A DNA stretch of 64,000 nucleotides from Bogoriella caseilytica. Lineage in GTDB: Bacteria; Actinomycetota; Actinomycetes; Actinomycetales; Actinomycetaceae. The translations under genes and the position numbers were made by a program. Below the pieces are notes generated by a model that ran no database searches, had not been told where the DNA came from, and was given only the letters and a program-made list of their open reading frames with translations. The stretch covers positions 2,666,001-2,730,000 of the forward strand of contig NZ_RKHK01000001.1 of NCBI RefSeq assembly GCF_003752405.1. Direction: 5' to 3'. Below, one piece after another: positions 20,987 through 32,874 of the stretch; position 1 is the first letter of the stretch; each line of letters begins with the position of its first letter.

Positions 20987-22170
20987 GCCGGAGCGAGGCG
21001 GGCGAGACCGGCGCGGGGTCGGGGGGACCCGGGCGGCGGGGCGACCGTGGGCATCACGTGCCCCGCGGAGCGGTGACGGCTGATCACGGTCTGGTCATCA
21101 TCGACAAGCCCGCCGGTCTGACCAGCCACGACGTCGTCGCCCGCACTCGTCGCCTGGCGGCGACCAAGAAGGTGGGACATGCCGGCACGCTCGACCCGAT
21201 GGCCACCGGTGTGCTCGTGCTCGGGGTGGGGCGTGCCACCCGGCTGCTGACCTACCTGGTGGGAGCGGACAAGGAGTACACCGCCACCATCCGGCTGGGG
21301 GAGTCGACCCTCACCGACGACGCCGAGGGCGAGGTCACCGCGACCCCCGGCGCGCTGCTGCGCGCTGAAGGTGAGGAAATGGTTGCTGGCAGCCACCCTT
21401 TTCTCACTCTCGAGGCCCTGTATGAGGCCGTCGCCGCGCTGAGCGGGCCGATCGAGCAGGTACCGTCCGCGGTCTCCGCGATCAAGGTGGGGGGCCAGCG
21501 GTCCTACGCGCGTGTCCGCGCAGGTGAGGATGTCGAGCTCAGCGCCCGGCCGGTCACCATCCATCGTTTTGAGGTGCTCGGCGAGCCGCGACCCAGCGAG
21601 CACGAGGGCGCCGCGGTGCTCGACCTCGATGTGATCGTCGGCTGTTCCTCGGGCACCTACATCCGAGCGCTGGCCCGCGATCTGGGGGCAGCGCTGGGGA
21701 CCGGCGGGCATCTGACCGCGCTGCGTCGGACCCGAGTCGGTCCCTATGCCATCGGCAGCGCGCACACGCTCGCCGAACTCGCCGAGGCGGTGGGCGCGGG
21801 CGCCGACGAGGACCCCCCGCGCGGACTACCAGTGACCGGGCTGGCGGACGCCATCAGCGCGCTCTTCCCGGTCCGCCGCCTCACCGACAGGGAGACGGCC
21901 ACAGTGAGCTTCGGCAAGTCCCTGGATCCCAGTGGGCCCGGCACTCAGTCCGGATCCAGCGAGCCGGCCGAGTCAGGTGCGCAGCCCGGGTCAGGCGAGC
22001 CGGCTGACTCAGGCGCGCAGCCCGAGGCGTTCGACACGCCCACGATCGACGATCCTGCCACCATCGTGGCGGCTCTGGCCCCAGACGGGCGCGCCATCGC
22101 ACTGCTCCGTGACGAGGAACGCTTCGGCGAGATGCGGGCGCGTCCGGTCCTCGTCTTCGATCCCGCCTAA
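20983..22170 (+). CDS. truB: tRNA pseudouridine-55 synthase with repeat insertion
   Basis: Makes pseudouridine 55 in the tRNA T-loop. 395 residues, about 90 above the usual. Catalytic motif [19 protein letters not shown] with the nucleophile Asp, lead motif [18 protein letters not shown]-contact [20 protein letters not shown] and [16 protein letters not shown]-type segment (here [18 protein letters not shown]). The extra length is a Gly/Asp-rich N-terminal tail of about 32 residues and a Ser/Gly/Glu repeat of about 45 residues inside the C-terminal PUA-like domain. GTG 20983 overlaps the rbfA stop; a later start cannot be excluded. Confidence 0.93.
   Translation: MSRSEAGETGAGSGGPGRRGDRGHHVPRGAVTADHGLVIIDKPAGLTSHDVVARTRRLAATKKVGHAGTLDPMATGVLVLGVGRATRLLTYLVGADKEYTATIRLGESTLTDDAEGEVTATPGALLRAEGEEMVAGSHPFLTLEALYEAVAALSGPIEQVPSAVSAIKVGGQRSYARVRAGEDVELSARPVTIHRFEVLGEPRPSEHEGAAVLDLDVIVGCSSGTYIRALARDLGAALGTGGHLTALRRTRVGPYAIGSAHTLAELAEAVGAGADEDPPRGLPVTGLADAISALFPVRRLTDRETATVSFGKSLDPSGPGTQSGSSEPAESGAQPGSGEPADSGAQPEAFDTPTIDDPATIVAALAPDGRAIALLRDEERFGEMRARPVLVFDPA
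21961..22024 (+). repeat. Direct repeat inside truB
   Basis: A 28-nt unit at 21961-21988 recurs at 21997-22024 with three changes (36-nt period), encoding EPAESGAQP and EPADSGAQP. It lies in the low-complexity insertion of the C-terminal domain. Confidence 0.75.
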
Positions 22171-22210
22171 GCTCGTCCCGGCACATCACCGACGTTCAAG
22201 GAGCCCGCGC

Positions 22211-23182
22211 TTGCAGGTCTGGCATTCCGTTGACGAGGTCCCCGCCGACTTCGGCGCGACAGTCGTGGTTCTCGGCGTCTTCGACGGCGTTCACCGCGGG
22301 CACCAGCAGGTGCTGAGCGCTGCCGTGGCGCATGCCGAGGCGCACGGTCTCCGCTCGGTGGCGATCACCTTCGATCCGCATCCGGCCACCGTGCACCGGC
22401 CCGAACTGGACTTCACCCTGATCGCCTCCCTGACCGATCGTCTGGAGCGCCTCGAGGCCACGGGCCTCAACGGGGTGCTGGTGATTCCGTACTCCCTGGA
22501 GTTCGCCCGGGCGACCCCGGAGGAGTTCGTCGGCCGCTACATGGTCGAGTTGCTGCACGCGCGGCAGGTCGTGGTGGGGGAGGACGTTCGCTTCGGCCGG
22601 GACAATGCCGGTGACCAGCGCACCATGGTTGCCCTGGGGCGTGAGTTCGGGTTCGACGTCGAGGTCATCGCGGATCTCACCTGCCCGGAGACCGGACGGC
22701 GCTGGTCCTCCACCTGGGTGCGCGAGTGTCTGGCCGACGGCGATGTCGCTGAGGCCGCCCACGTCCTCGGCCGCCCGCACCGGGTGCGGGGCGAAGTGGT
22801 CCACGGCGCCAAACGGGGCCGCGACCTGGGGTATCCGACAGCCAATCTCCGCGCAGACGATCTCGGGGTGGTCCCCGCCGACGGCGTGTACGCCGGGTGG
22901 CTCATCCGGCCTGAACACCCGCCGGCCGCCGGCGTCCGCAAGCGTCTGCCTGCCGCCGTCTCCGTGGGCACCAACCCCACGTTCACCACCGGCGGCGAAC
23001 CCGAGCGCACCGTGGAGGCCTACGTCCTCGGGCGCACGGATCTGGATCTCTACGGTGAGGAGGTCGTGGTCGAGCTCGTCGAACGACTGCGGGGTCAGGT
23101 GGCCTTCGACGGAATCCCGGCGCTACTGGAGCAGATGGCCCGCGACGTCGAGCGCGTGGCCCAGATCCTTGAGTCGAACTGA
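22211..23182 (+). CDS. ribF: Bifunctional riboflavin kinase / FAD synthetase
   Basis: Makes FMN and FAD from riboflavin. 323 residues from TTG 22211, chosen because AAGGAG (22198-22203) lies 7 nt upstream. N-terminal nucleotidyltransferase: VVLGVFDGVHRGHQQVL and VAITFDPHPATVH; middle VGRYMVELLHARQVVVGEDV and RFGRDNAGD; C-terminal kinase domain: GAKRGRDLGYPTANLRADDL, PADGVYAGWL and NPTF. It follows truB by 40 nt, the usual actinobacterial order before rpsO. Confidence 0.95.
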   Translation: MQVWHSVDEVPADFGATVVVLGVFDGVHRGHQQVLSAAVAHAEAHGLRSVAITFDPHPATVHRPELDFTLIASLTDRLERLEATGLNGVLVIPYSLEFARATPEEFVGRYMVELLHARQVVVGEDVRFGRDNAGDQRTMVALGREFGFDVEVIADLTCPETGRRWSSTWVRECLADGDVAEAAHVLGRPHRVRGEVVHGAKRGRDLGYPTANLRADDLGVVPADGVYAGWLIRPEHPPAAGVRKRLPAAVSVGTNPTFTTGGEPERTVEAYVLGRTDLDLYGEEVVVELVERLRGQVAFDGIPALLEQMARDVERVAQILESN

Positions 23183-23359
23183 GGACGGTCCTGCGGCTGG
23201 GCCGGCGATGCAGAGTGACGCACGCCGCCACGGCAGGCGGGGTCGCCGCATGGCCGGTGCTGATACCGTGGTCGATGCCGTCCAAGCCGGCCACGGATCC
23301 GTCATGCCCGGGAGAATAGGCCCCGGTGCTCCGTGCAGCGACTTCAGGAGAGAACCTGT

Positions 23360-23629
23360 ATGGCCCTCGCAGCCGACATCAAGCAGCAGATCATCGCCGA
23401 GTACGCCACCCACGAAGGGGACACCGGTTCGCCGGAGGTCCAGGTGGCTCTGCTCAGCCGCCGTATCTCGGATCTGACCGAGCACTTCAAGACCCACAAG
23501 CACGACCACCACTCCCGTCGCGGCCTGATGCTGCTGATCGGTAAGCGCAAGCGCCTCCTCGCCCACGTGGCAGCCGAGGACATCGAGCGCTACCGTGCGC
23601 TGATCGCCCGCCTCGGCCTGCGCCGGTAA
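23360..23629 (+). CDS. rpsO: 30S ribosomal protein S15
   Basis: Primary 16S rRNA-binding protein S15, 89 residues, exactly the family length. Motifs: [40 protein letters not shown] and the C-terminal [15 protein letters not shown] 23360 follows AGGAGAGAACC. The 177-nt upstream gap contains possible -10 sequences (GATACC near 23268, TAGGCC near 23318) but none was assigned. A strong hairpin ends the gene. Confidence 0.98.
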   Translation: MALAADIKQQIIAEYATHEGDTGSPEVQVALLSRRISDLTEHFKTHKHDHHSRRGLMLLIGKRKRLLAHVAAEDIERYRALIARLGLRR

Positions 23630-23636
23630 CACCTGC

Positions 23637-23672
23637 GAACGGCCCGGAACTCCTCGCGAGTCCGGGCCGTTC
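23637..23672 (+). terminator. Hairpin terminator after rpsO
   Basis: GAACGGCCCGGA (23637-23648) pairs perfectly with 23661-23672 over 12 bp, 7 nt after the rpsO stop. No T-run. Confidence 0.7.
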
Positions 23673-23675
23673 GAC

Positions 23676-23750
23676 CGTGCCGGGTGGGTGGAAGAGACCG
23701 CCGTCCCGGCACGTGTGCGGCATCGCGCCGCACCCGTGGCGGTCCGCCAC
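23676..23750 (+). promoter_or_regulatory. Hairpin array in the pnp 5' leader
   Basis: Three consecutive perfect hairpins: 23676-23684 with 23705-23713 (9 bp), 23715-23721 with 23727-23733 (7 bp), 23736-23741 with 23745-23750 (6 bp). A further GC-rich stem (GCTCCGC with GCGGAGC) lies closer to pnp. In other bacteria the pnp leader is folded, cut by RNase III and used for autoregulation; the same role here is inferred. Confidence 0.5.
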
Positions 23751-23916
23751 ACGACAACTCAATACCCGTGAACACTGCGCCCACCGGCTCACCCGGTCCT
23801 CGGTAGTGGCCCCCGGAAGCTCCGCTCCATGCCCTCAGGCTGGTCGCGGAGCCGGTCCGTGGGCCTCGATCGAAGGCCGTCGGCCGGGGCGCGAGACTCC
23901 AGAATGGAGGATCCCC

Positions 23917-26244
23917 ATGGAGGGACCCGAAATCACGTCCGCTGAAGCCGTCATCGACAATGGCCGCTTCGGCACCCGCACCGTCCGCTTCGAGACCGGT
24001 CGCCTGGCCCGCCAGGCCGCCGGCGCCGTCGTCGCCTACCTCGACGACGAGACCATGGTGCTCTCCGCCACCACGGTGGGTAAGCAGCCGAAGGACCACT
24101 TCGACTTCTTCCCGCTCACCGTGGACGTCGAAGAGCGTCAGTACGCCGCCGGCAAGATCCCCGGCTCCTTCTTCCGCCGCGAGGGCCGCCCCTCGACCGA
24201 GGCGATCCTGGCCTGCCGCCTGATCGACCGGCCGCTGCGTCCCACCTTCGCCAAGGGCCTGCGCAATGAGGTCCAGGTGGTCGAGACCGTCATGGCCGCC
24301 CACCCGGACGACGCCTACGACGTGCTCGCCATCAACGGCGCCTCGATCTCCACCCAGATCTCCGGCCTGCCCTTCTCCGGCCCGATCGGCGGCACCCGCA
24401 TCGCCCTGATCGAGGGCCAGTGGGTGGCTTTCCCGCGTTACAGCGAGCTCGAGAAGGCCGTGTTCTCGATGGTCGTGGCCGGCCGCATGGTGGGCGACGA
24501 CGTCGCGATCATGATGGTCGAGGCTGAGGCCACTGACAACGCCTGGGAGCTCATCAGCGCCGGCGCCCCCAAGCCCACCGAAGAGGTGGTGGCCGAGGGC
24601 CTCGAGGCTGTCAAGCCCTTCATCAAGTCCCTGTGCGCCGCTCAGGCCGAGCTCGCCGCTGCGGCCGCGAAGCCCACCGCCGAGATCCCGCGCTTCCTGG
24701 ACTACCAGGACGACGCCTACTCCGCCGTCGAGAACCACGTGCGCGCCGACCTCGCTGAGGCGATCGCGATCGCCGACAAGCAGACCCGCGAGCGCAAGCT
24801 CGACGAGATCAAGGACGACGTCCTGTCCGCCCTGGGTGCCCAGTTCGAAGGCCGGGAGAAGGAGCTCTCCGCTGCCTTCCGCTCCGCCACCAAGACCGCC
24901 GTCCGTCAGCGTGTGCTCACCGAGGGTGTGCGCATCGACGGTCGCGGCCTGAAGGACATCCGCACCCTCTCGGCCGAGGTCGAGGTCATTCCCCGCGTGC
25001 ACGGCTCAGCCCTGTTCGAGCGTGGTGAGACCCAGATCCTGGGTGTGACCACGCTGAACATGCTGCGCATGGAACAGCAGATCGACTCGCTCTCCCCGGT
25101 GACGCGCAAGCGCTACATGCACAACTACAACTTCCCGCCGTACTCCACCGGTGAGACCGGCCGCGTGGGTTCGCCCAAGCGCCGCGAGATCGGTCACGGT
25201 GCCCTCGCCGAGCGTGCCCTCATGCCGGTCCTGCCGAGCCGCGAGGAGTTCCCCTACGCGATCCGTCAGGTCTCCGAGGCGCTCGGCTCCAACGGCTCCA
25301 CCTCGATGGGCTCGGTCTGTGCCTCGACCCTGTCGCTGCTCAACGCCGGTGTGCCGCTGCGCGCCGCCGTGGCCGGTATCGCCATGGGCCTGATGTCCGA
25401 CGAGGTGGACGGTGAGACCCGTTACGCGGCGCTGACCGACATCCTCGGTGCCGAGGACGCCTTCGGTGACATGGACTTCAAGGTTGCCGGCACGCGCGAG
25501 TTCATCACTGCGATTCAGCTGGACACCAAGCTCGACGGTATCCCCGCCTCGGTGCTGGGTGCGGCGCTGACGCAGGCCCGCGATGCCCGTGTCTACATCC
25601 TCGATGTGATGAACGAGGCCATCGACGCTCCGGACGAGATGGCGCCGACCGCGCCGCGCGTGCTGACCGTCAAGGTCCCGGTCGACAAGATCGGTGAGGT
25701 CATCGGCCCCAAGGGCAAGATGATCAACCAGATCCAGGAGGACACCGGCGCGGACCTCACCATCGAGGACGACGGCACCGTCTACATCGGCGCCGTCGAC
25801 GGCCCTTCGGCCGAGGCGGCACGCAACGCGGTCAACGCCATCGCCAACCCCCAGATGCCCGAGGTGGGCGAGCGCTTCGTCGGAACGGTCGTCAAGACCA
25901 CGTCCTTCGGTGCTTTCGTCTCGCTCTCGCCGGGCAAGGACGGCCTGCTGCACATCTCCCAGGTGCGTCGTCTCGTGGGCGGCAAGCGCATCGACGCCGT
26001 CGAGGACGTGCTCGGCGTCGGCCAGCAGGTCCAGGTCGAGCTCGCCGAGATCGACCCGCGCGGCAAGCTCTCGCTGCACGCGGTGGTCGAGGGCGAGGAG
26101 TCTGAGGGCGAGGCGGAGTCCGCTCCGGCGGAGTCCGGCCAGTCCGAGCCAGAGGGCAACGAGGCTGCCTCCTCCGAGGGCACGGAGCGCCCGCGCAGCG
26201 GCGGACGCAACCGCCGCCGTACCCGCACCCGCTCCGAGGACTGA
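23917..26244 (+). CDS. pnp: Polyribonucleotide nucleotidyltransferase
   Basis: PNPase, phosphorolytic 3'-5' exoribonuclease. 775 residues from ATG 23917, with GGAGG at 23906-23910. Order: RNase PH domain 1 ([20 protein letters not shown]), helical linker, RNase PH domain 2 ([20 protein letters not shown]; catalytic Asp region in [20 protein letters not shown]), KH domain ([20 protein letters not shown]) and S1 domain ([20 protein letters not shown]). A tail of Glu/Ser and Arg residues ([16 protein letters not shown]) ends it; such basic tails may bind RNA. The frame is open upstream to 23677, but that is leader RNA. Confidence 0.97.
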   Translation: MEGPEITSAEAVIDNGRFGTRTVRFETGRLARQAAGAVVAYLDDETMVLSATTVGKQPKDHFDFFPLTVDVEERQYAAGKIPGSFFRREGRPSTEAILACRLIDRPLRPTFAKGLRNEVQVVETVMAAHPDDAYDVLAINGASISTQISGLPFSGPIGGTRIALIEGQWVAFPRYSELEKAVFSMVVAGRMVGDDVAIMMVEAEATDNAWELISAGAPKPTEEVVAEGLEAVKPFIKSLCAAQAELAAAAAKPTAEIPRFLDYQDDAYSAVENHVRADLAEAIAIADKQTRERKLDEIKDDVLSALGAQFEGREKELSAAFRSATKTAVRQRVLTEGVRIDGRGLKDIRTLSAEVEVIPRVHGSALFERGETQILGVTTLNMLRMEQQIDSLSPVTRKRYMHNYNFPPYSTGETGRVGSPKRREIGHGALAERALMPVLPSREEFPYAIRQVSEALGSNGSTSMGSVCASTLSLLNAGVPLRAAVAGIAMGLMSDEVDGETRYAALTDILGAEDAFGDMDFKVAGTREFITAIQLDTKLDGIPASVLGAALTQARDARVYILDVMNEAIDAPDEMAPTAPRVLTVKVPVDKIGEVIGPKGKMINQIQEDTGADLTIEDDGTVYIGAVDGPSAEAARNAVNAIANPQMPEVGERFVGTVVKTTSFGAFVSLSPGKDGLLHISQVRRLVGGKRIDAVEDVLGVGQQVQVELAEIDPRGKLSLHAVVEGEESEGEAESAPAESGQSEPEGNEAASSEGTERPRSGGRNRRRTRTRSED

Positions 26245-26252
26245 TCCGGTCC

Positions 26253-28447
<2,195 letters not shown>

Positions 28448-28537
28448 GCTCCCGGCCTGCCGTCGCTCTGGGTGGGCACGGCGGGGCCGAAAACGCTACG
28501 CTCTCGGCGACCCACACCGGCGAGCGGAAGAAGTCTT

Positions 28538-30277
28538 GTGACGATGCTGGACCGACTGCACGACGCCCTGGGCCTGCGCACCAGCCCTCGCATCTACTTC
28601 GGGGCGCTGGCGATCATCGTGATCTTCGTGGCGGGCACCATCGCTTTCACCGAACCGGTGGACTCGGCCTTCGCCGGTGCCTCGGGCTGGCTGCTGACCA
28701 ACATGGGGTGGTTCTACATCTTCGGGGTGACCGCCTTCCTGGTCTTCCTGACGTACCTCGCCGTCTCTCGCTTCGGCAGGGTCAAGCTCGGGCCTGAGGG
28801 CGAAGGCCCCGAACACTCCGGGCGCACCTGGTTCGGCATGCTCTTCGCCGCGGGTATCGGCACGATCCTCATGTTCTGGGGGGTGGCTGAGCCGATCAAC
28901 CACTTCGCCAACCCGCCGATGGGGGATGTCGAGGGCGGCAGCCCCGAGGCCATCAGGGAGGCGCTCGGCGTCACCTTCTACCACTTCGGCCTCCACACCT
29001 GGACCATCTTCTGCCTGCCGGCACTGGCCTTCGCGTACTTCATGTACAAGCGGAACCTGCCGCCGCGGGTGAGTTCGGTCTTCCACCCCATTCTGGGCGA
29101 CCGGATTCATGGACCGCTCGGTGCCGCCATCGACGTTGCGGCGATCGTGGGCACCATGTTCGGCGTCGCCGTTTCCGTCGGGCTGGGCACTCTTCAGATC
29201 AACTCCGGTCTGAGCAGCCTGTGGGGGATCGACGAATCGCGGCTCGTCCAGGTGCTGCTGATCGCCGCCGTCACCCTCATCGCGCTGATCTCGGTGGCCG
29301 TGGGCCTGAACAAGGGCATCAAGCGGCTGTCGAACATCAACATCATCGCCGCCGTGGCGCTCATGGTCTTCGTGCTCGTCACCGGGCCCACCCTGTTGCT
29401 GCTCAAGGGCACCATCGAGGGCGTGGGCGGGTACCTCGGCATGCTGCCCGAGCTGGCGTTCTGGAACGACACGCTGGCCGACTCCGGCTGGCAGAACGAT
29501 TGGACCGTCTTCTACTGGGCGTGGACCATCTCGTGGTCGCCCTTCGTGGGCATCTTCATCGCCCGCATCTCCCGCGGTCGCACCATCCGGCAGTTCGTGG
29601 TCGGGGTGCTGGCCATCCCGGTGACCTTCTCGATGATCTGGTACGGCATCTTCGGATGGGCGGCCTTCGACATCGAGCTCAACGCCCCGGGCACCCTCAT
29701 TGAGCCGGTGGTCGACGACGACGACCCGGCCAGCGCCCTGTTCGTGTTCCTCGAGTCCTTCCCCGTCGCGCCCGCGGTCTCCGCGGTGGCCATCCTCATC
29801 GTCATCATCTTCTTCACCACCTCCGTGGACTCCTCTGCGCTGGTCATGGACATGATCAGCAACGGCCACGAGGAGAAGGCGCCCACGCGCCAGCGGCTTG
29901 CCTGGGGAGTGGGCGTGGGCGCCGTGGCAGCGACGCTGCTCGGCGCGACCGGAGAAGGCGGACTCAGTGCCCTGCAACAGGTGATCATCGTGGTCGGCCT
30001 GCCCTTCTTCGCACTGGGCTACTTCATGATGTACAGCCTGCTGCGTGCCCTGAAGGAAGACGCCGGAGAGCGGCCCCCGTTGCGCACCCGGCGCTGGCGC
30101 AAGGTGTTGCCGCCGGAGGAAGCCCAGCGGCGCGTGGACGAGGCCGGCGGCACCCCCGAGCAGGCGGCCCTGCTCAGCAAGACCGGGACGGTGGGCAAGA
30201 GCGATCAGTCACCAGGTCGCGAGGTCGACGGTGCTGGTCAGCCGACCCGGTTCCCCGACGATCCGGCACGTTCCTGA
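28538..30277 (+). CDS. BCCT family osmolyte transporter
   Basis: Betaine/choline/carnitine-type sodium- or proton-coupled symporter. 579 residues and about twelve hydrophobic helices. The Trp-rich BCCT signature is complete: DWTVFYWAWTISWSPFVGIF followed by IARISRGRTIRQFV; upstream GMLFAAGIGTILMFWGVAEP lines the substrate and Na site. GTG 28538 lies 4 nt after GGAAGAAG, and ATG 28544 lies 10 nt after it; either may start. A cytoplasmic tail of about 75 charged residues follows the last helix and could sense osmotic state as in BetP (inference). Monocistronic. Confidence 0.92.
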   Translation: MTMLDRLHDALGLRTSPRIYFGALAIIVIFVAGTIAFTEPVDSAFAGASGWLLTNMGWFYIFGVTAFLVFLTYLAVSRFGRVKLGPEGEGPEHSGRTWFGMLFAAGIGTILMFWGVAEPINHFANPPMGDVEGGSPEAIREALGVTFYHFGLHTWTIFCLPALAFAYFMYKRNLPPRVSSVFHPILGDRIHGPLGAAIDVAAIVGTMFGVAVSVGLGTLQINSGLSSLWGIDESRLVQVLLIAAVTLIALISVAVGLNKGIKRLSNINIIAAVALMVFVLVTGPTLLLLKGTIEGVGGYLGMLPELAFWNDTLADSGWQNDWTVFYWAWTISWSPFVGIFIARISRGRTIRQFVVGVLAIPVTFSMIWYGIFGWAAFDIELNAPGTLIEPVVDDDDPASALFVFLESFPVAPAVSAVAILIVIIFFTTSVDSSALVMDMISNGHEEKAPTRQRLAWGVGVGAVAATLLGATGEGGLSALQQVIIVVGLPFFALGYFMMYSLLRALKEDAGERPPLRTRRWRKVLPPEEAQRRVDEAGGTPEQAALLSKTGTVGKSDQSPGREVDGAGQPTRFPDDPARS

Positions 30278-30287
30278 GAGACCCGCC

Positions 30288-30896
30288 CTACAGTCCGGCG
30301 AACCAGCAGATCTCCTCCACGTCGTCTCCGGCGACGTCGAGGGTCCGCCGTGCCCCGGCCGGCGCGAACCCGGCCTCGGAGAGGAAGCGGGTGCGAGATT
30401 CGTCGTTCTTGACGATCCAGATCTGTACGCGCTCCATGCCCTGGTCGCGCACGAGATCGGCGCAGGCGGCGAGCAGGCGCGATCCGTGCCCGCGGCGTTG
30501 CTCGGCAGCTGGGACCTCGAGGGCCAGGATCTCCGCCGTGGGCGGGGTGTCGGATCCCGCCAACATGGATCCGTCCTCTGCCTCCCTCTGCTCTGCTCTC
30601 ACGATCTCGACGGGTACCTCAGCCGGTGCGTAGGCAGCGAAGCCCACCACCCGGGCACCGTCGAGCGCGGTGAGGACCCGGTGCTGATTGGAGGGGGGCG
30701 CCGTGATGGCCTCGTGCCACTGCGACGCGAAATGATCCGCATCCAGGATCTCGCGCACCGCCGCATCGAGTTCGTGCCCCAGTCCCGCCGCCAACGAGGC
30801 ACGGAGGGTGCGGGCGTGGATGTCACCGATCATCGGGGCGTCCTCAGGGAGCGCAGGCCGCACTGAGAGATCGGCCGTGGGAGAAGCGAGGCGCAT
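30288..30896 (-). CDS. GNAT family N-acetyltransferase
   Basis: 202 residues. GNAT motif A is present: ILALEVPAAEQRRGHGSRLL (Q/R-R-G-H-G-S pyrophosphate loop), followed by ERVQIWIVKNDESRTRFLSE and AGFAPAG. Acceptor substrate unknown. Convergent with the transporter gene (10 nt between stops) and divergent from dapA. Confidence 0.85.
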   Translation of the reverse strand: MRLASPTADLSVRPALPEDAPMIGDIHARTLRASLAAGLGHELDAAVREILDADHFASQWHEAITAPPSNQHRVLTALDGARVVGFAAYAPAEVPVEIVRAEQREAEDGSMLAGSDTPPTAEILALEVPAAEQRRGHGSRLLAACADLVRDQGMERVQIWIVKNDESRTRFLSEAGFAPAGARRTLDVAGDDVEEICWFAGL

Positions 30897-30902
30897 CTAC
30901 TC

Positions 30903-30908
30903 AGCCTA
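30903..30908 (-). promoter_or_regulatory. -10 element of a leaderless GNAT transcript (minus strand)
   Basis: On the minus strand TAGGCT ends 6 nt before the ATG at 30896. Confidence 0.55.
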
Positions 30909-31044
30909 CGGCCCGGCGGTGGTCACTCCGTGCCGTCATCGACGGGCCGTCCCTCACGTGTGCTCTCCAGCCGGAGGATTTCCGGTGGGACAGTGCCGCG
31001 GCAGGAGGCCTGCCGGGGTGGCGGCGATGGCTCGGATCCGGCGG

Positions 31045-31050
31045 TACGGT
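31045..31050 (+). promoter_or_regulatory. -10 element of a leaderless dapA transcript
   Basis: TACGGT ends 6 nt before ATG 31057, favouring this start over the in-frame ATG at 31027. Confidence 0.5.
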
Positions 31051-31056
31051 GCCGCT

Positions 31057-31956
31057 ATGCAGCGAACATTCGGCTCGGTAGCCGTGGCCATGGTGACCCC
31101 GATGAGAGAGGACGGCTCAGTCGATGCCGACGCGGCCGCGGTCGTCGCGGACAAGCTCGTCCGCGACGGCGCCGATGCGCTCGTGGTGCACGGCACGACA
31201 GGTGAGTCCTCCACCACCCACCAGCCGGAGAAGGACGATGTCACCCGCGCCGTGGTCGAGGCCGTGGGCGACCGCGCGATGATCATTGCCGGCGCCGGAT
31301 CGAATGACACCGCGCACGCGGTCCGCATGGGCAAGGCTGGTGAACGTTCCGGCGCCCACGGCTTGCTCGCTCTCACCCCGTACTACAACCGGCCCTCTCA
31401 GGAGGGCGTGTACCGGCACATCGTGGCGATTGCCGACGCCACCGACCTGCCGGTCATGGTCTATGACATCCCGGGCCGCACCGGCGTGGCGATCGCCGAC
31501 GATACTCTGGACCGCCTGGCCGAGCACCCACGCATCCTCGCCGTCAAGGACGCCACCGGAGACGTGCCGGCGGGCTTCGAGCGCATGGCGCGCACCGGGC
31601 TGGAGTTCTACTCCGGGGACGACGCGCTGAACTTCGCGTGGCTCGCCCACGGAGCCTCCGGCGTGGTCTCCGTGGTGGGGCACGTGGCAGCGAGGTCCTA
31701 CGCCGAGATGATCGCCGCGGTGGACTCCGGAGATCTCCCGGCGGCGCGGGTGGTGGCCGGCCGCATGCGACCACTGGTCTCCGCGCTGATGGGCACCGGC
31801 CAGGGGGCGGTGATGGCCAAGCACGCCCTGCACCAGATGGGTGTGATCCCCTCCCCGGCGGTCCGGCTTCCGCTGGTGACCGCCACCGAGGCCGAGGTGG
31901 CGGAACTGACGTCCGAGCTCCAGACTGAGGGATTGCTCCGAACCGCTGACGCCTGA
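31057..31956 (+). CDS. dapA: 4-hydroxy-tetrahydrodipicolinate synthase
   Basis: Condenses pyruvate with aspartate semialdehyde, the first committed step to diaminopimelate and lysine. 299 residues, a TIM barrel. Key residues: GTTGESST (Thr pair), YYNRPSQEGVYRH (Tyr), VYDIPGRTGV (Tyr and Arg), and the Schiff-base Lys in ILAVKDATGD. Start ATG 31057 is supported by a -10 element at leaderless spacing. A strong hairpin follows. Confidence 0.96.
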   Translation: MQRTFGSVAVAMVTPMREDGSVDADAAAVVADKLVRDGADALVVHGTTGESSTTHQPEKDDVTRAVVEAVGDRAMIIAGAGSNDTAHAVRMGKAGERSGAHGLLALTPYYNRPSQEGVYRHIVAIADATDLPVMVYDIPGRTGVAIADDTLDRLAEHPRILAVKDATGDVPAGFERMARTGLEFYSGDDALNFAWLAHGASGVVSVVGHVAARSYAEMIAAVDSGDLPAARVVAGRMRPLVSALMGTGQGAVMAKHALHQMGVIPSPAVRLPLVTATEAEVAELTSELQTEGLLRTADA

Positions 31957-31957
31957 A

Positions 31958-31998
31958 CCGCTGTGGGCGGCCGGCGTGGCGCCGGCCGCCCACAGCGG
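31958..31998. terminator. 19-bp perfect bidirectional hairpin
   Basis: CCGCTGTGGGCGGCCGGCG (31958-31976) pairs with 31980-31998 over 19 bp with a 3-nt loop, between dapA (+) and the sugar ABC permease (-). No T-run on either strand. Confidence 0.75.
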
Positions 31999-32025
31999 AA
32001 TCGTCTGCTCAACGGAGCTGGGTGC

Positions 32026-32874
32026 TCAGCCCTTCACGGCTCCCTGCAGGCCGGAGACGATACGGCGCTCCATGGCGAGGAAGAAGACCAATGCCGGGAT
32101 CATGGCCACCGTGGTGAAGGCCAGCACCCCGGCGGTGTCCGAGGCGTACTGGCTGGAGAAGTCCGCCACACCCAGCGGCAGAGTTCGCATGCTGCCCCGC
32201 AGGATGAGCAGCGGGAGCAGGTAGGCGTTCCACGAGGCCACAAAGGCGAGAACGCCGACCGTCACCATGCCTGGACCGGAGAGCGGGATCAGGATCCGCC
32301 AGAAGAAACCGATGCGCGAGGCGCCGTCGATCTGGGCGGCTTCTTCCAGTTCCTTGGGCAGTGCCCTCAGGAAAGGCCGCAGGATCACGATCGTCATCGG
32401 CAGCGCGAAGGCCGCCTGGGGCAGCGCCACGCCCCACCACGTATTGGTCATCGACAGATCGCGCACCATGAGAAACAGCGGGACGATCGCCACGGTCAGC
32501 GGGAACAGCAGGCCGAGGACGAAGACCAGATAGAGCTGGTCCCGCCCGGCGAAACGGTAGCGCGCCAACGGGTAGGCGGCCATCACCCCGAAGATCACCA
32601 CGATCACCGTGGTGATGATGGCGATGATCGCCGAGTTCAGGGTGAGTTGCCAGAAGGTCGGCGAGTTGAAGATCCCTGCGTAGTTCTCAAAGATCCACGG
32701 ATCGGGCAGGCCCACCGGCTCACTGGCGAGCTGGGCGTTGGACCGGAAACCACCGAGGACGGCATAGAGCACCGGCCCGACGGTCGCGGCCACGACAATG
32801 AGCGCCACGGCGTAGACCAGCGGGTTGCCACCGCCGCCGCGGCGCAGGCCACGGTTCGCAGTTTGGGGGCTCAT
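32026..32874 (-). CDS. Sugar ABC transporter permease (MalG-like)
   Basis: Inner-membrane permease of a CUT1-type carbohydrate importer. 282 residues, six predicted helices. The EAA loop that docks the ATPase is KELEEAAQIDGASRIGFFWR followed by ILIPLSGPGM. Last gene of the three-gene minus-strand unit; start overlaps the upstream permease by 4 nt (ATGA). No ATPase is encoded in the unit, so a shared one (MsiK-like) elsewhere is likely. Confidence 0.93.
   Translation of the reverse strand: MSPQTANRGLRRGGGGNPLVYAVALIVVAATVGPVLYAVLGGFRSNAQLASEPVGLPDPWIFENYAGIFNSPTFWQLTLNSAIIAIITTVIVVIFGVMAAYPLARYRFAGRDQLYLVFVLGLLFPLTVAIVPLFLMVRDLSMTNTWWGVALPQAAFALPMTIVILRPFLRALPKELEEAAQIDGASRIGFFWRILIPLSGPGMVTVGVLAFVASWNAYLLPLLILRGSMRTLPLGVADFSSQYASDTAGVLAFTTVAMIPALVFFLAMERRIVSGLQGAVKG

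Noticed and set aside
23183-23359. Possible tRNA or small RNA gene before rpsO
   Set aside because: No cloverleaf or T-loop motif could be formed, and no terminator was seen; treated as promoter and leader DNA.
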